Assembly: GCA_004124475.1 (NCBI GenBank)
Contig: SCKK01000022.1
Coordinates: forward strand, 1 to 54,267
Origin: Fidelibacterota bacterium
Lineage (GTDB): Bacteria > Fidelibacterota > Marinisomatia > Marinisomatales > SCKK01
Direction: 5' to 3'
Length of the DNA: 54,267 nt
The number at the start of each line of letters is the position of its first letter. The stretch's first letter is position 1. Positions 32,073-41,415 of this stretch are shown in pieces. The notes under the pieces are model-generated. The model had not been told where the DNA came from and did no database searches. It saw only the letters and a list, made by a program, of their open reading frames with translations. The translations under genes and the position numbers were made by a program.

Positions 32073-33899
32073 CTACTTTATCAACACAACTTTCCGTGTC
32101 TGAGTAAAATTGCTTTCCCTTCGTTGGGAAATAGTACCTTCTGTTCCGGAATCATGCGGGTCAATATACCACAAAATCCGAAGTTGAACAAAATAGATAC
32201 CGCTTGGGGTTCCTCTCGCTGACCATCTAACATCATACTCCCCCGCTTCTTCAACATCATCCACAATCGTAGCAATCTCCTCCCCTAAGAGGGAAAATAT
32301 TTTAATTTTAACCCGGCTTATATTAGGAAGTTCGTATTTTATTGTGGTCACTTGATTAAAGGGGTTGAAAGGATTGGGGTAGATTTGTGAGAGAGAAAAT
32401 TTTTCAGGAAGTGGAGGTTCCGGACCCTCTGAAAATGAGTCAAACCGGATGGCTTCCCACACATCGATGACACCCCACCCATATGAGTTATCCGGATAAT
32501 CAGCCCTGGACGCCGTCTTCATGAGGGCTTCCCTGACCATCATGGGTGTCCAGTCCGGATGAGCGCTGAGGATGACTGCTGCTGCCCCCGCCACCAAAGG
32601 AGTAGATAGAGATGTTCCGCCCTTTCGAGTATATTGATCAACATTAAAAGGTGATGCACATACCGTACTGACGCCTCTTGCACACACCTCCGGTTTTAAC
32701 CGCCCATCGTAAGTGGGACCGTGAGAACTGAATCCGGCAATCACACCATTCATGTCAACAGCTCCAACTGAGATTACCGAATCGGCATCGGCAGGAGCTA
32801 TGATGTAATACCAATCATCATCTCCCTCATTTCCAGCAGCTGTCACGCAAACTATTCCAACAGAAGCTGCAATATCCATGGCTTTTGTGGTAACCGCTGT
32901 GTTGCCGTCCATATCAGGATATGTATACCAGTCAATATATCCTAAAGAACTTGATACTACATCAGCTCCCAGGCTATCACCCCATTCCAGAGCTGCCACA
33001 TAATTGTCTTCTTCCTGCTGAATTTCTTGATCCACTATTTCCGTCTTCGCCAGTAAAAAGTGAGAATCAAATGCAGGTCCGATAAGGTTTCCCGGAGCAT
33101 ATCCCCCCAAAGCTGATAGCGTGTAAGTGCCGTGATCATGCTGAGAACTGGGATCGCCAACTTCGTTCTGCGTATTCCCATCGTTATTGATAAAATCCCA
33201 TTCCGCAATAATGTTTTCCTGTTGTATGGATTCGTGATCCTTAAAATATCCTGTATCCAACATAAGAACGACTACCCCTTCTCCTGTGTAGCCCGCTTCG
33301 TGGGCAAGGTGGATGTTAATCTGCTGGATCTGTTCAAGACTGCTGCCATAGTCCAGAGTATCATACTGAGTTTTACTTATGGTGCTTGGGGGGATCAAGA
33401 TCGATGATATTTCATCTGGTGTGGCTTCCGGAATCGGTCTTTTGTGAACACGAACAGGATCGATCTTTGCCACAAAGGAGAACTGGGATACGACCTCTAA
33501 TTGTGAGCGTGTTGCTGCCACAGAAACGGCATTGAGCCACCGGCTCCTGTGCCTGAGACTCACACCCGTTGAAAGAATCCGGGAAACATATTCCTGATGA
33601 ACTGGAATATCCCGAAAAGAGACAATATCCGACTTTGATAGTTTTTGTCTCCGTAACAGGTTTTTCTCAGTCAACTGACCTTTAATTTTTCTCAATACTG
33701 CAGCATATTCTTCGGGATGGTGAATCCCCTTATCGGTAAAGTATATCCAAGCGTGGATCAATCCACCGGAACGGATTCCTACTTGTTCTAAATTGGGATT
33801 TATTACAGGATATTGGGGGGTTCTTTTGGGAGGTAATTGCGATGCATTAAGAGAGGATGCAGAAAAAATCAGAAGAAAAAAATATAAAATTCCATGCAT
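32073..33899 (-). CDS. Secreted subtilisin-like serine protease (S8) with sorting domain
   Basis: A 608-residue exported protease. Signal peptide 1-20, an inhibitor-like pro-region to about 160, then the S8 domain with D215 (VLMLDTGYF), H256 (HDHGTYT), oxyanion N near 356 (TAAGNEGD) and S430 (GGTSLSTPLVAG). The C-terminus carries a type IX-like sorting domain with YPNPFNPFNQVTTIKYELP and a last strand RKVVLIK. Between FVQLR and TQTRKVV lie about 23 residues (575-597, WYIDPHDSGTEGT...) not seen in normal sorting domains, suggesting a small insertion. It follows the M14 carboxypeptidase gene by five bases. Confidence 0.93.
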   Translation of the reverse strand: MHGILYFFLLIFSASSLNASQLPPKRTPQYPVINPNLEQVGIRSGGLIHAWIYFTDKGIHHPEEYAAVLRKIKGQLTEKNLLRRQKLSKSDIVSFRDIPVHQEYVSRILSTGVSLRHRSRWLNAVSVAATRSQLEVVSQFSFVAKIDPVRVHKRPIPEATPDEISSILIPPSTISKTQYDTLDYGSSLEQIQQINIHLAHEAGYTGEGVVVLMLDTGYFKDHESIQQENIIAEWDFINNDGNTQNEVGDPSSQHDHGTYTLSALGGYAPGNLIGPAFDSHFLLAKTEIVDQEIQQEEDNYVAALEWGDSLGADVVSSSLGYIDWYTYPDMDGNTAVTTKAMDIAASVGIVCVTAAGNEGDDDWYYIIAPADADSVISVGAVDMNGVIAGFSSHGPTYDGRLKPEVCARGVSTVCASPFNVDQYTRKGGTSLSTPLVAGAAAVILSAHPDWTPMMVREALMKTASRADYPDNSYGWGVIDVWEAIRFDSFSEGPEPPLPEKFSLSQIYPNPFNPFNQVTTIKYELPNISRVKIKIFSLLGEEIATIVDDVEEAGEYDVRWSARGTPSGIYFVQLRILWYIDPHDSGTEGTISQRRESNFTQTRKVVLIK

Positions 33900-33904
33900 T
33901 CAAG

Positions 33905-36172
33905 CTAATCGCCTACAATTGACTGAACCATGAGCACGATGTCAAACACATCAACCATCCCATCATAGCTCATATCCGCTGATTTGCTCTCCTCCTCTGT
34001 GATTGTTTCAGGGGATAGGATGAAGTCCACAACTAATAGAATATCCATAATATTCAGTATGCAATCTCCATTTACGTCACCTTCGGAAAGCTCCAAATCA
34101 GGAAACGCAAGAATTTTTATTTCGTCCACATAAAACCCGTCCCCCTCTGTATAGTTGTCACTCATTACCACAAATCGGACAAATACACTGGGCTCTCCGG
34201 CGAAAGCTGAAAGGTCACATTCTTCTTCCACCCATTGAGACTGGACGCCATCATACCCCGGTTCACCCACCGGTTGCACACCCCTCCCCGAACCTGGTCT
34301 GGTATGTTTCCCCTTTAGGGATGTCCAGCTAATTCCATCGGTTGATGCTTGAACCTGAACAAAGTCCCACGTCGCTTCAATATCCCATTTCGCAGAAAAA
34401 CTAAGAATGGGTTTTGCAGACAGCGTTAGATCGATGGTATCAGCCCACTCAAATGGATTGGAATCATAACTGTCATAATTACCGGTTGGGCTATCGGTAA
34501 AAGAAGAATCCCCTTGGGGAGCATCGTCAGATAAACCCCAGCTTCCTCCTGTCCAATTGTCCATGCCGGATTCAGCATCATCCTGGATGGCTATAACAGG
34601 TTCTCCAATGATGAATGTGACTGTATCGTGAAATGTTTCATACTCACCGTCCGTTATTTTTATGATGATACCCGAATGGCACCCTTCACCTACTGAACTG
34701 CCGACCACAATGTCAAAGGGAGAGGGAAAATTCACTAACTGCCGACTTTCGATCACACCCAATTCCACTACACTTTGCACTATACTGAGATTGTTATTCA
34801 TAGGCATCACAGTGACAATCACAGAGCCGAGAGAATTCCGTAGTCCAATATTTTGTATATCAAATGACAACGATAAAGTGTCGCCAGGATTGAAAAATTC
34901 CTGATCTACTTCGACATTTACCACCTTTAAAAGGGAACCGGCAATTTTAGCGAAATAGAGGTTTGGCCTAACGTTTTCTTCACACAGGGGAATGATTCGA
35001 TCTGGCGATGGCCAGAATCCATCGGAGAATCTTCCGATTTCAGGTGTATAACTCACCAGTCCTTGATCTCCGTAAGACCAGTCTACTGCATCGCCATTGA
35101 CGTAATACCCCACGGTTTCGATCCCTGTCCCCACCAGATAGTGATTAAATTTTGTCATCTCAGCCCCAAATTCCCGAAGCATGCTCAAATCGGGTTCGGG
35201 TGGATATTCTCCCATCCCAAAGGAATGGATCAACAAGTTGGAATAGACATGGTAATGAAGGACATTCTTAAAATTCTTACTCTCTATAAAATCCCTGATT
35301 ACGGATGTTTCCGGTTCAGAAAAAGGTCCCTCCCCTCGATAGAGATCTGAGCAAGAGTCAGGGCTGGAACCCTGTTTATTAAGTCCCCAATCGTATGAGT
35401 AATTACGGTTAAGATCGACTCCCTGATTTCCCTGGGTGCAGACGGGCCGCCGGTTTTTCCTGTGCATCCCTCCGCCACCGGGATGGTTGGATTCATTATA
35501 GACATACCCATCCGGGTTGATAACAGGGATAAACCACAGTTCCCGATTTTCTATGATGTCCGTTGCCCAATCATCATTGCCATAATTCTCGCACAGAAAA
35601 TAGATAAAGTAAATCAGGTTCATCATCCCGAGCGGTTCTCTCGCATGAGTCACGCCCGTGTAGAGAACCAATGGCTCAATATCACCTCCCTGATTTTCAT
35701 CTAAGTCCACATTATCAGATACTTTCACCGCCCAGATATCCCGACCCTCATAAGAAAGTCCAATGCTCATCTTTTCAGATACCAATGTTGGATAAAGACC
35801 GTGGAGAGAGTCTAATTCTGATACAAACTCATCGAATGTGTAATTGCCTCCCATGGACCCCAGCTCAAAACCCCTATGACGTTTTACTGCCAGCTGGAAT
35901 CTCTCCTGGTAAAACCGGGTTAAATTTTTCTGTATAATCTCAACTTGAAAACCTTCGTTAATCAGTTTTCCCACCTGATCCTCAGTAGCCGCCAATTCCA
36001 CGAATACCCCTTTTTTTATCAGTACATGATCAAGGGGAATGCCTATAACGGTAATCTTATCCAAATCCGAAATGTCGGTATAATAAATTCGTACCTGCTG
36101 ATAGACGGTTTCAGCAGAAATTATAGATATCATAAAGAAAATTAGAAATGTGTTTAAAAATCTTTTCATCAT
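33905..36172 (-). CDS. Secreted M14 carboxypeptidase with dockerin-like end
   Basis: A 755-residue exported zinc carboxypeptidase. After a signal peptide (1-20) and a pro-segment, the M14 domain spans about 105-410. The zinc ligands H176 and E179 lie in THAREP, the third His near 308 in HVYSN, the substrate-binding RKNRR and DLNRNY follow, and the catalytic glutamate is E378 in YTPEIG. Then come a beta-sandwich region, an immune-inhibitor-like jelly roll (DDAESGMDNWTGGSWGL), and a C-terminal dockerin-type calcium repeat (GDVNGDCILNIMDILLVVDFIL). The protein likely digests peptides outside the cell together with the S8 protease encoded next to it. Confidence 0.94.
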   Translation of the reverse strand: MMKRFLNTFLIFFMISIISAETVYQQVRIYYTDISDLDKITVIGIPLDHVLIKKGVFVELAATEDQVGKLINEGFQVEIIQKNLTRFYQERFQLAVKRHRGFELGSMGGNYTFDEFVSELDSLHGLYPTLVSEKMSIGLSYEGRDIWAVKVSDNVDLDENQGGDIEPLVLYTGVTHAREPLGMMNLIYFIYFLCENYGNDDWATDIIENRELWFIPVINPDGYVYNESNHPGGGGMHRKNRRPVCTQGNQGVDLNRNYSYDWGLNKQGSSPDSCSDLYRGEGPFSEPETSVIRDFIESKNFKNVLHYHVYSNLLIHSFGMGEYPPEPDLSMLREFGAEMTKFNHYLVGTGIETVGYYVNGDAVDWSYGDQGLVSYTPEIGRFSDGFWPSPDRIIPLCEENVRPNLYFAKIAGSLLKVVNVEVDQEFFNPGDTLSLSFDIQNIGLRNSLGSVIVTVMPMNNNLSIVQSVVELGVIESRQLVNFPSPFDIVVGSSVGEGCHSGIIIKITDGEYETFHDTVTFIIGEPVIAIQDDAESGMDNWTGGSWGLSDDAPQGDSSFTDSPTGNYDSYDSNPFEWADTIDLTLSAKPILSFSAKWDIEATWDFVQVQASTDGISWTSLKGKHTRPGSGRGVQPVGEPGYDGVQSQWVEEECDLSAFAGEPSVFVRFVVMSDNYTEGDGFYVDEIKILAFPDLELSEGDVNGDCILNIMDILLVVDFILSPETITEEESKSADMSYDGMVDVFDIVLMVQSIVGD

Positions 36173-36309
36173 TAACTAAAAGTTACAGTACCGATTGGAG
36201 AAATCAAAAGAGGTGTTTACCTGTCTAATTTAAAATCATAGGTGAAGCTTCGCTTGATTTTTTTCTTAACCTATACCATCTCCTATCAACCATCAACCAC
36301 CAACCATAA

Positions 36310-37320
36310 TTAATCATGCTCATATATTAACTCCCGTGTCATAAGTCTTTTGACAGCATGCTCAGGATTAACATCATTGAATAGAACATCATAGACTGCA
36401 GTACAAATAGGCATTTCGACTTCAAGTTTCTTAGATAACTCATACACAGACTTAGACGTTTTAACCCCCTCAGCCACCATGTGCATTTCGTCTAAAATTT
36501 CTTTTAACTTCATTCCCTTTCCTATTTTTTCGCCAATGGAACGGTTTCGACTATATTGACTGAGACAAGTCACGATAAGGTCACCAATTCCACTGAGACC
36601 TGAAAATGTTTCTCTCTTGGCTCCCAAAACCTCACCCAGACGAGTGATTTCCACAATTCCCCGTGTGATTAAGGCGGCGATCGTATTGTCCCCATATCCG
36701 ATACCATTGCAAACACCAGCAGCAATGGCGATCACATTCTTAACAGAACCTCCTAATTCCACTCCAATGATATCTTCATTCGCATAGATTCTAAAATATT
36801 CCGATGAGAATATGGACTGGATATACTCAAGAGTTTCATTACTGACGCCTGCTGCAACAACGGCGGTTGGTGTTTTGTTCATCACTTCTTCTGCATGACT
36901 CGGTCCGTACAAACTGACCACATTCGAGGGATCGCACCCTCCCACCTCTATAATAATTTCACTCATTCTCATGAGTGTTTCATTCTCAATCCCCTTTGCC
37001 AGATTGACTATAACGGTATCACGGTTGATATTTCCCAGTTGAGTCATAATATCCCGCACACCATGGGATGGAACTGCAACAACAAGAACATCTCTCTGCA
37101 AAAGTTCACTCAATGTAGATGTAAATATAATGGTTCTTGAGAACCTCAATTGTGGTAGAAAAGGATGTCTCTTTTCTTTTTCCATCAGGTTCAGTTCATC
37201 CTCGTTTCTGTGCCAGACAATAATGTCATGACCCAATTCAGCTAAATGTTGGGCCATCGTTCCACCCCAGGAGCCAGCTCCAATAACGGAAATTCTACAA
37301 GATTTTATCTGCCTGTTCAT
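36310..37320 (-). CDS. gpsA: Glycerol-3-phosphate dehydrogenase [NAD(P)+]
   Basis: A 336-residue GpsA making sn-glycerol-3-phosphate from DHAP for phospholipid synthesis. It has the nucleotide loop VIGAGSWGGTMAQHLAELGHDI, VAVPSHGVRDIM, NLAKGIENETLMRMSEII, YGPSHAEEV, the catalytic lysine region GGSVKNVIAIAAGVCNGIGYGDNTIAALITRG, and SGIGDLIVTCLSQYSRNRSIG. I start it at the ATG at 37320, preceded by GAGG. A TTG 13 codons upstream is open but unsupported. The 180 bp between it and the tRNA gene should hold divergent promoters. Confidence 0.96.
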   Translation of the reverse strand: MNRQIKSCRISVIGAGSWGGTMAQHLAELGHDIIVWHRNEDELNLMEKEKRHPFLPQLRFSRTIIFTSTLSELLQRDVLVVAVPSHGVRDIMTQLGNINRDTVIVNLAKGIENETLMRMSEIIIEVGGCDPSNVVSLYGPSHAEEVMNKTPTAVVAAGVSNETLEYIQSIFSSEYFRIYANEDIIGVELGGSVKNVIAIAAGVCNGIGYGDNTIAALITRGIVEITRLGEVLGAKRETFSGLSGIGDLIVTCLSQYSRNRSIGEKIGKGMKLKEILDEMHMVAEGVKTSKSVYELSKKLEVEMPICTAVYDVLFNDVNPEHAVKRLMTRELIYEHD

Positions 37321-37437
37321 CAGTCCCTCATTGATTAATGATTTTCTTAGTTGTTCCAAAAAATTGTGTCTTTTTCACAAGACCTTACATAAAACCGATT
37401 TCACAAAATAATTCGCTCTCTTGCAATTCAAAATATA

Positions 37438-37467
37438 TTGACTTTTTTCCAATGTAACTTCTTATTT
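37438..37467 (+). promoter_or_regulatory. Putative promoter of tRNA-Leu
   Basis: TTGACT at 37438-37443 and TTATTT at 37462-37467 are separated by 18 bases, about 35 bp upstream of the mature tRNA. It resembles the TTGACA-17-TATTTT pair seen at 44677, so both may show the local sigma70-like consensus. Confidence 0.4.
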
Positions 37468-37501
37468 TTGGCAGCGATTTTGGGCTAAATTTATTCGCAA
37501 A

Positions 37502-37585
37502 GCCGGGATGGCGGAACAGGGAGACGCGTTGGTCTCAAAAACCAATGGCCATTTGGCCGTGGGGGTTCGATTCCCCCTCCCGGCA
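37502..37585 (+). tRNA. tRNA-Leu (anticodon CAA)
   Basis: An 84-nt class II tRNA. The acceptor stem GCCGGGA pairs with TCCCGGC, the anticodon stem TTGGT/ACCAA holds the loop CTCAAAA with CAA at 37536-37538, and the long variable arm is TGGCCATTTGGCC. The T arm is GGGGG-TTCGATT-CCCCC, with discriminator A. No 3' CCA is encoded. It reads UUG codons. Confidence 0.97.
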
Positions 37586-37597
37586 CTTAACCACATA

Positions 37598-37620
37598 ACA
37601 GGCATCCTGCCTGTGGTTTC
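37598..37620 (+). terminator. Hairpin terminator after tRNA-Leu
   Basis: ACAGGCA and TGCCTGT form a seven-pair stem around a TCC loop 12 bp past the tRNA, followed by the T-rich GGTTTCTT. This fits an intrinsic terminator. Confidence 0.55.
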
Positions 37621-37980
37621 TTAACCTGTTATATTGACTCAAACCTGACAGGGCAATTTTGTATTTGCCTATTTTATACATTAATTCCATCTAAATTGAG
37701 CGATTCTATCCAGATAATAGACGATACCGAAATTTTGGGACAAGATTCTGCGAATAATGACAAGGACAAACTGGCAGTTTATCCCACGAGAATTGTTTAA
37801 TTTAGGTCCATCTACCTATTTCTCCATACATTAAAGATTTGGTTCTTCTGCAATTTTGTTGCAAGTATCAATTAATTGTGTACTACTCTCATCTTTAATC
37901 TGCCATTCTGATCAAAGCAAAAAATCTACAGGATTCCCTCCTTTTTTCATGTATATGTACTTTTCTTAGCGTAAGACCCG

Positions 37981-38040
37981 CCTGTCGGCGGACAGGAAAG
38001 TACCAAAAGAAACTGTCGTCCCGACATAATTATGTCGGGA
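37981..38040. repeat. Two REP-like palindromes beside a RAYT relic
   Basis: CCTGTCGGCGGACAGG (37981-37996) is a short hairpin of the CCTGTC/GACAGG type that recurs at 50171. Bases 38019-38040 are a perfect 22-bp palindrome with TCCCGA and TCGGGA ends, the same ends as at 6753 and 14155. They lie in the 962-bp gene-free region between the tRNA and the next operon. That region also holds the tyrosine transposase relic and a small CCAAAA...TTTTGG hairpin near 38333. Confidence 0.6.
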
Positions 38041-38050
38041 TAAAACCGTC

Positions 38051-38241
38051 TTATCCTTCGGCAAATACTCCCTCTTTATCCCAGATTTTTCCAATGCGAC
38101 GAATGAAATATTTCACTTGCTGGTTATTGTTTCTCCAATGGTTAGCACAGGTAGATTCTTCACTCCTATAAATTACCCGGATATGATCTGGGAGAACGAC
38201 AACTCCGGATATCGTTAGATAGTTTAGGTCAAAGTTTTATC
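38051..38241 (-). pseudogene. REP-associated tyrosine transposase (RAYT) relic
   Basis: An open frame of about 62 codons without a proper start. It reads LTISGVVVLPDHIRVIYR, then HWRNNNQQVKYFIRRIGKIWDKEGVF. This is the Y1-transposase pattern around the HUH motif (usually VVMPDHIHxIW) and the following KQxVKxFxRRIG segment. The second HUH histidine is Arg here, and both the N-terminus and the catalytic tyrosine region are missing, so it is inactive. Its position directly beside a REP-like palindrome fits the known RAYT-REP association. Confidence 0.55.
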
Positions 38242-38547
38242 AGAATTGCATCTATTAACATTTAGTTACTCAATTTCTACTACACCTGAACACCAACTAA
38301 ATTGCATAAGACCCAAAGATTTACGCGTTCCAACCAAAAAATCGCGATGACCTTTTGGTCGTGGGGATTATCCTATAGGGACCACTTATTTCCAGTATCT
38401 CGGCGTTCTCTATGGCTTATAAAAGATTGTATATAGCCAAATATATTTAGTCAGGAACATTTTTCATCAAAAGGTTCATAAATAATTATAATCAAAAAAA
38501 GCTCCCAAACAATTGACACCTACCCTAAATCCTTACTACCTTTAAGT

Positions 38548-41415
38548 ATGAAGTCTTGTTTTAAGGTCGGGATTGTCCTGCTACTATTTTTTTCTTCAAT
38601 CTCCGCCCAATTTTATTTTGGTCGTAATAAAATACAGTATCATCCTTTTGACTGGCAGGTATTAACCACTCCTCATTTTGAGATTTACTACTACTCGGAA
38701 GAAGAGGAACTTGCAGCTGCTGGCGCATTTTTTGCGGAGGAAAGTTTTTCTGAATTCGAGAAAAAATTCAATTTTACCCTGATTAAGAAAGTACCCCTGA
38801 TTTTTTACAACTCTCATCTTCATTTTCAGCAGACAAATACAATCCCCTATTTAATCCCTGAAGGTGTTGGTGGATTTTTTGAGTTTATCAAAGGAAGAGT
38901 TGTAATTCCCTTTGATGGTTCGACCTACAATTTCAAGCGTGTGATCAGACATGAATTGGTCCATGTCTTTATGCGTAACAAGATCGGGCAGATTTTACGT
39001 CTCCATAATGTACAAAACTACCGATCACCCCCACTCTGGTTCACGGAAGGATTGGCTGAATTCTGGGCAGCAGGGTGGGATTCAAAGGCAGAAATGGTCA
39101 TCCGGGATGCCCTCATAAATGACTACTTGGTACCCTTAGATCGGCTGGATCTTTATACCTCAGGATTCCTTCTCTATAAAGAAGGTCAATCATTTCTCCG
39201 ATTTATAGATAAAATATATGGACATGATAAAATACTTTTAATCCTTGAAAGTGTGTGGAGAGATGATGACTTCTATCATCTATTTAAAGTTATCCTTCAA
39301 AAAGACTTCAAGGAACTCCTTAATGAATGGCAATATTTTTATAAAAAGGATATTTACCCTCTTTTGGAAAAAGAAGATACTCCGGCTATGGTATCTATTC
39401 CCCTCACAAAAACGGGAATAAATGCCGCCCCGTCATTTTACCAGTCTGAGAATGAATCCGGGATTGTCTTTATCACAAACCGTACGGGGTATTCCGATAT
39501 TTATTGGAAAAACCTTTCAGATGACCCTGATCAATCCTCTGATAAAATAATTCTCAGAGGAGAACGAATTCCCACTCTGGAGTCTCTTCACCTGCTTCAA
39601 ACAAGAATCGATATTAATGATAGTGGAATTCTTGTATTTTCCTCCAAATCGGGTCCAACAGATGTACTGAACTTTTTAGACATTTCTTCAAAAAAGGTGA
39701 TTAATTCATTTAAACATCCAGCTCTAATATCCATTTTTTCCCCAGCTTGGTCACCCGATGAAAAGTTTGTGACATTTTCGGCATTGAATTGGAAGGGAGA
39801 TCAAAATATTTTTCTGTTTGATACAGAGCAATATCACCTTATCCAATTAACAAATGATTTCTATTCTGATCGTGACCCATCCTTTTCACCTGATGGAAAT
39901 ACAATTGTTTTCAGTTCTGATCGTGGGGAATTTGGCAAGGATGGCTTCTTTAACCTCTTTATTTACTCCACGCAAAATGGAGAAATACTAAGCCTCACTA
40001 ACGGGAAATTCAACGACATCACCCCTGTATGGTCAAAATCAAATCCCGATCGCATGATATTTATTTCAGATCGAACAGGCACTAACAATATTTGGATATT
40101 AGAAGGATCAGAATCTTTATATTCCTTTAGTATTGCCGACACTTCTGAGAATAAACCAAAAATAAAAAGAAAGAAAAGCCACTATACCTTATATCCTTTA
40201 ACTAAAATAATTACAGGCGTTTTTGATCCTCATTTCGCGGGAAAAAACGAAGAGGATATCATCTTTACAGCGTTTGAAAATTTCCAGTTTCAAATCCATA
40301 AAATAGATCAATACAAAGAATCTATAAAAATCACACATGATTCATCATTTACAGCCGTTCCATTCCAAAGCCAATCAAAGTGGATTAGGCAGAAATATAC
40401 CGCAAAGAAAGGAGTTAGTACTTTACCCTACCGTCGAAAATTCACTTTTGACATAGCTCAGACAGCCGTAGCCTACGATCCCATTTTTGGATTCATTGGT
40501 GGTGCCCAGGTAACGGTGTCTGACCTATTGGGAAACCAATATTACCATTTTCTTCTCTTCAACACAGCCCAAACATCCTCGGAATTCTTGGGTAGATTTA
40601 ACATAGGAATTACAAAAGTCGATCTGCGCCGAAGGTTAAACCTTGCTTACGGTGTTTTTCACTTTGCCCGCGAATATTTTACTTATAGTCAGGGATTTTT
40701 CTTCGAACGGAGATATGGAGGAACATTCAGTTTAAGTTACCCACTTTCTGTATATTCCCGGTTTGAAGCTACCACCAGTGGATGGAAAAGTGAACGCAAC
40801 TTTTTTATTGGAGGAGGAATAGATGAAGCCGTCCTTGTCTCCAATTCAGTCTCCTATGTAGTCGATAATTCAATCTGGGGTCCAGTCGGTCCCTTTGACG
40901 GTATGAGATTCCGTTTAACTGTCGGTCAGACCATCGACTTCCAGCGCTCTAATATTTATTATTCAGGAATTCTTGTGGACTATAGGAAATATTTTCGCAT
41001 CTCGTTAAAAACATTGTATGCATTGCGTTTTATGACTTGGATTAACCAAGGTAAAGATCTCATAAGATTTCAAATTGGGGGCAGCTGGGGAATTCGTGGG
41101 TACAATCGATTCGACATATCCGGGCGTAGTTTTTTCCTTGTAAACAATGAATTCAGATTTCCCTTTGCGCAACATCTCGCCCTGCGATTCTCCACTTTTG
41201 ACATTGGTCTTGCCCCTATACGAGGTGCACTGTTTTTTGATGTGGGAAATGCATGGTCAAATTCTCCTAAAAACTTATTGGGCAGTTTTGGTGTAGGTTT
41301 ACGCGGCAATCTATTAGGAGTCATCGTTCTAAGGCTGGATATCGGAAAAACCACCGATTTTAATTCAATGAGCAAGGGACTATTTACACAATTCTTTTTT
41401 GGCTGGGATTATTGA
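38548..41415 (+). CDS. Peptidase MA-like / TolB-propeller / Omp85-type barrel protein
   Basis: A 955-residue exported protein with three parts. After a signal peptide (1-20), a peptidase-MA-like domain carries HELVH (135-139) and the third ligand E167 in WFTEGLAEF. From about 290 to 560 come WD40-like TolB repeats (AWSPDEKFVTFSA, PSFSPDGNTIVFSSDRG, FISDRTGTNNIWIL). From about 630 to the end is a BamA/surface-antigen-like beta-barrel with GGSWGIRGYNRFDISGRSFFLVNNEFRFP. It probably sits in the outer membrane and exposes a propeller and protease-like domain. It leads a four-gene plus-strand operon. Confidence 0.85.
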   Translation: MKSCFKVGIVLLLFFSSISAQFYFGRNKIQYHPFDWQVLTTPHFEIYYYSEEEELAAAGAFFAEESFSEFEKKFNFTLIKKVPLIFYNSHLHFQQTNTIPYLIPEGVGGFFEFIKGRVVIPFDGSTYNFKRVIRHELVHVFMRNKIGQILRLHNVQNYRSPPLWFTEGLAEFWAAGWDSKAEMVIRDALINDYLVPLDRLDLYTSGFLLYKEGQSFLRFIDKIYGHDKILLILESVWRDDDFYHLFKVILQKDFKELLNEWQYFYKKDIYPLLEKEDTPAMVSIPLTKTGINAAPSFYQSENESGIVFITNRTGYSDIYWKNLSDDPDQSSDKIILRGERIPTLESLHLLQTRIDINDSGILVFSSKSGPTDVLNFLDISSKKVINSFKHPALISIFSPAWSPDEKFVTFSALNWKGDQNIFLFDTEQYHLIQLTNDFYSDRDPSFSPDGNTIVFSSDRGEFGKDGFFNLFIYSTQNGEILSLTNGKFNDITPVWSKSNPDRMIFISDRTGTNNIWILEGSESLYSFSIADTSENKPKIKRKKSHYTLYPLTKIITGVFDPHFAGKNEEDIIFTAFENFQFQIHKIDQYKESIKITHDSSFTAVPFQSQSKWIRQKYTAKKGVSTLPYRRKFTFDIAQTAVAYDPIFGFIGGAQVTVSDLLGNQYYHFLLFNTAQTSSEFLGRFNIGITKVDLRRRLNLAYGVFHFAREYFTYSQGFFFERRYGGTFSLSYPLSVYSRFEATTSGWKSERNFFIGGGIDEAVLVSNSVSYVVDNSIWGPVGPFDGMRFRLTVGQTIDFQRSNIYYSGILVDYRKYFRISLKTLYALRFMTWINQGKDLIRFQIGGSWGIRGYNRFDISGRSFFLVNNEFRFPFAQHLALRFSTFDIGLAPIRGALFFDVGNAWSNSPKNLLGSFGVGLRGNLLGVIVLRLDIGKTTDFNSMSKGLFTQFFFGWDY

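Noticed and set aside
32081-32275. 64-codon minus-strand frame overlapping the S8 protease end
   Set aside because: Alternative frame of the protease C-terminus; considered as evidence for a frameshift, but the annotated frame ends correctly in RKVVLIK.
37700-37800. Short open frame of about 35 codons after the tRNA
   Set aside because: Only a TTG start, no ribosome site and no recognisable sequence.
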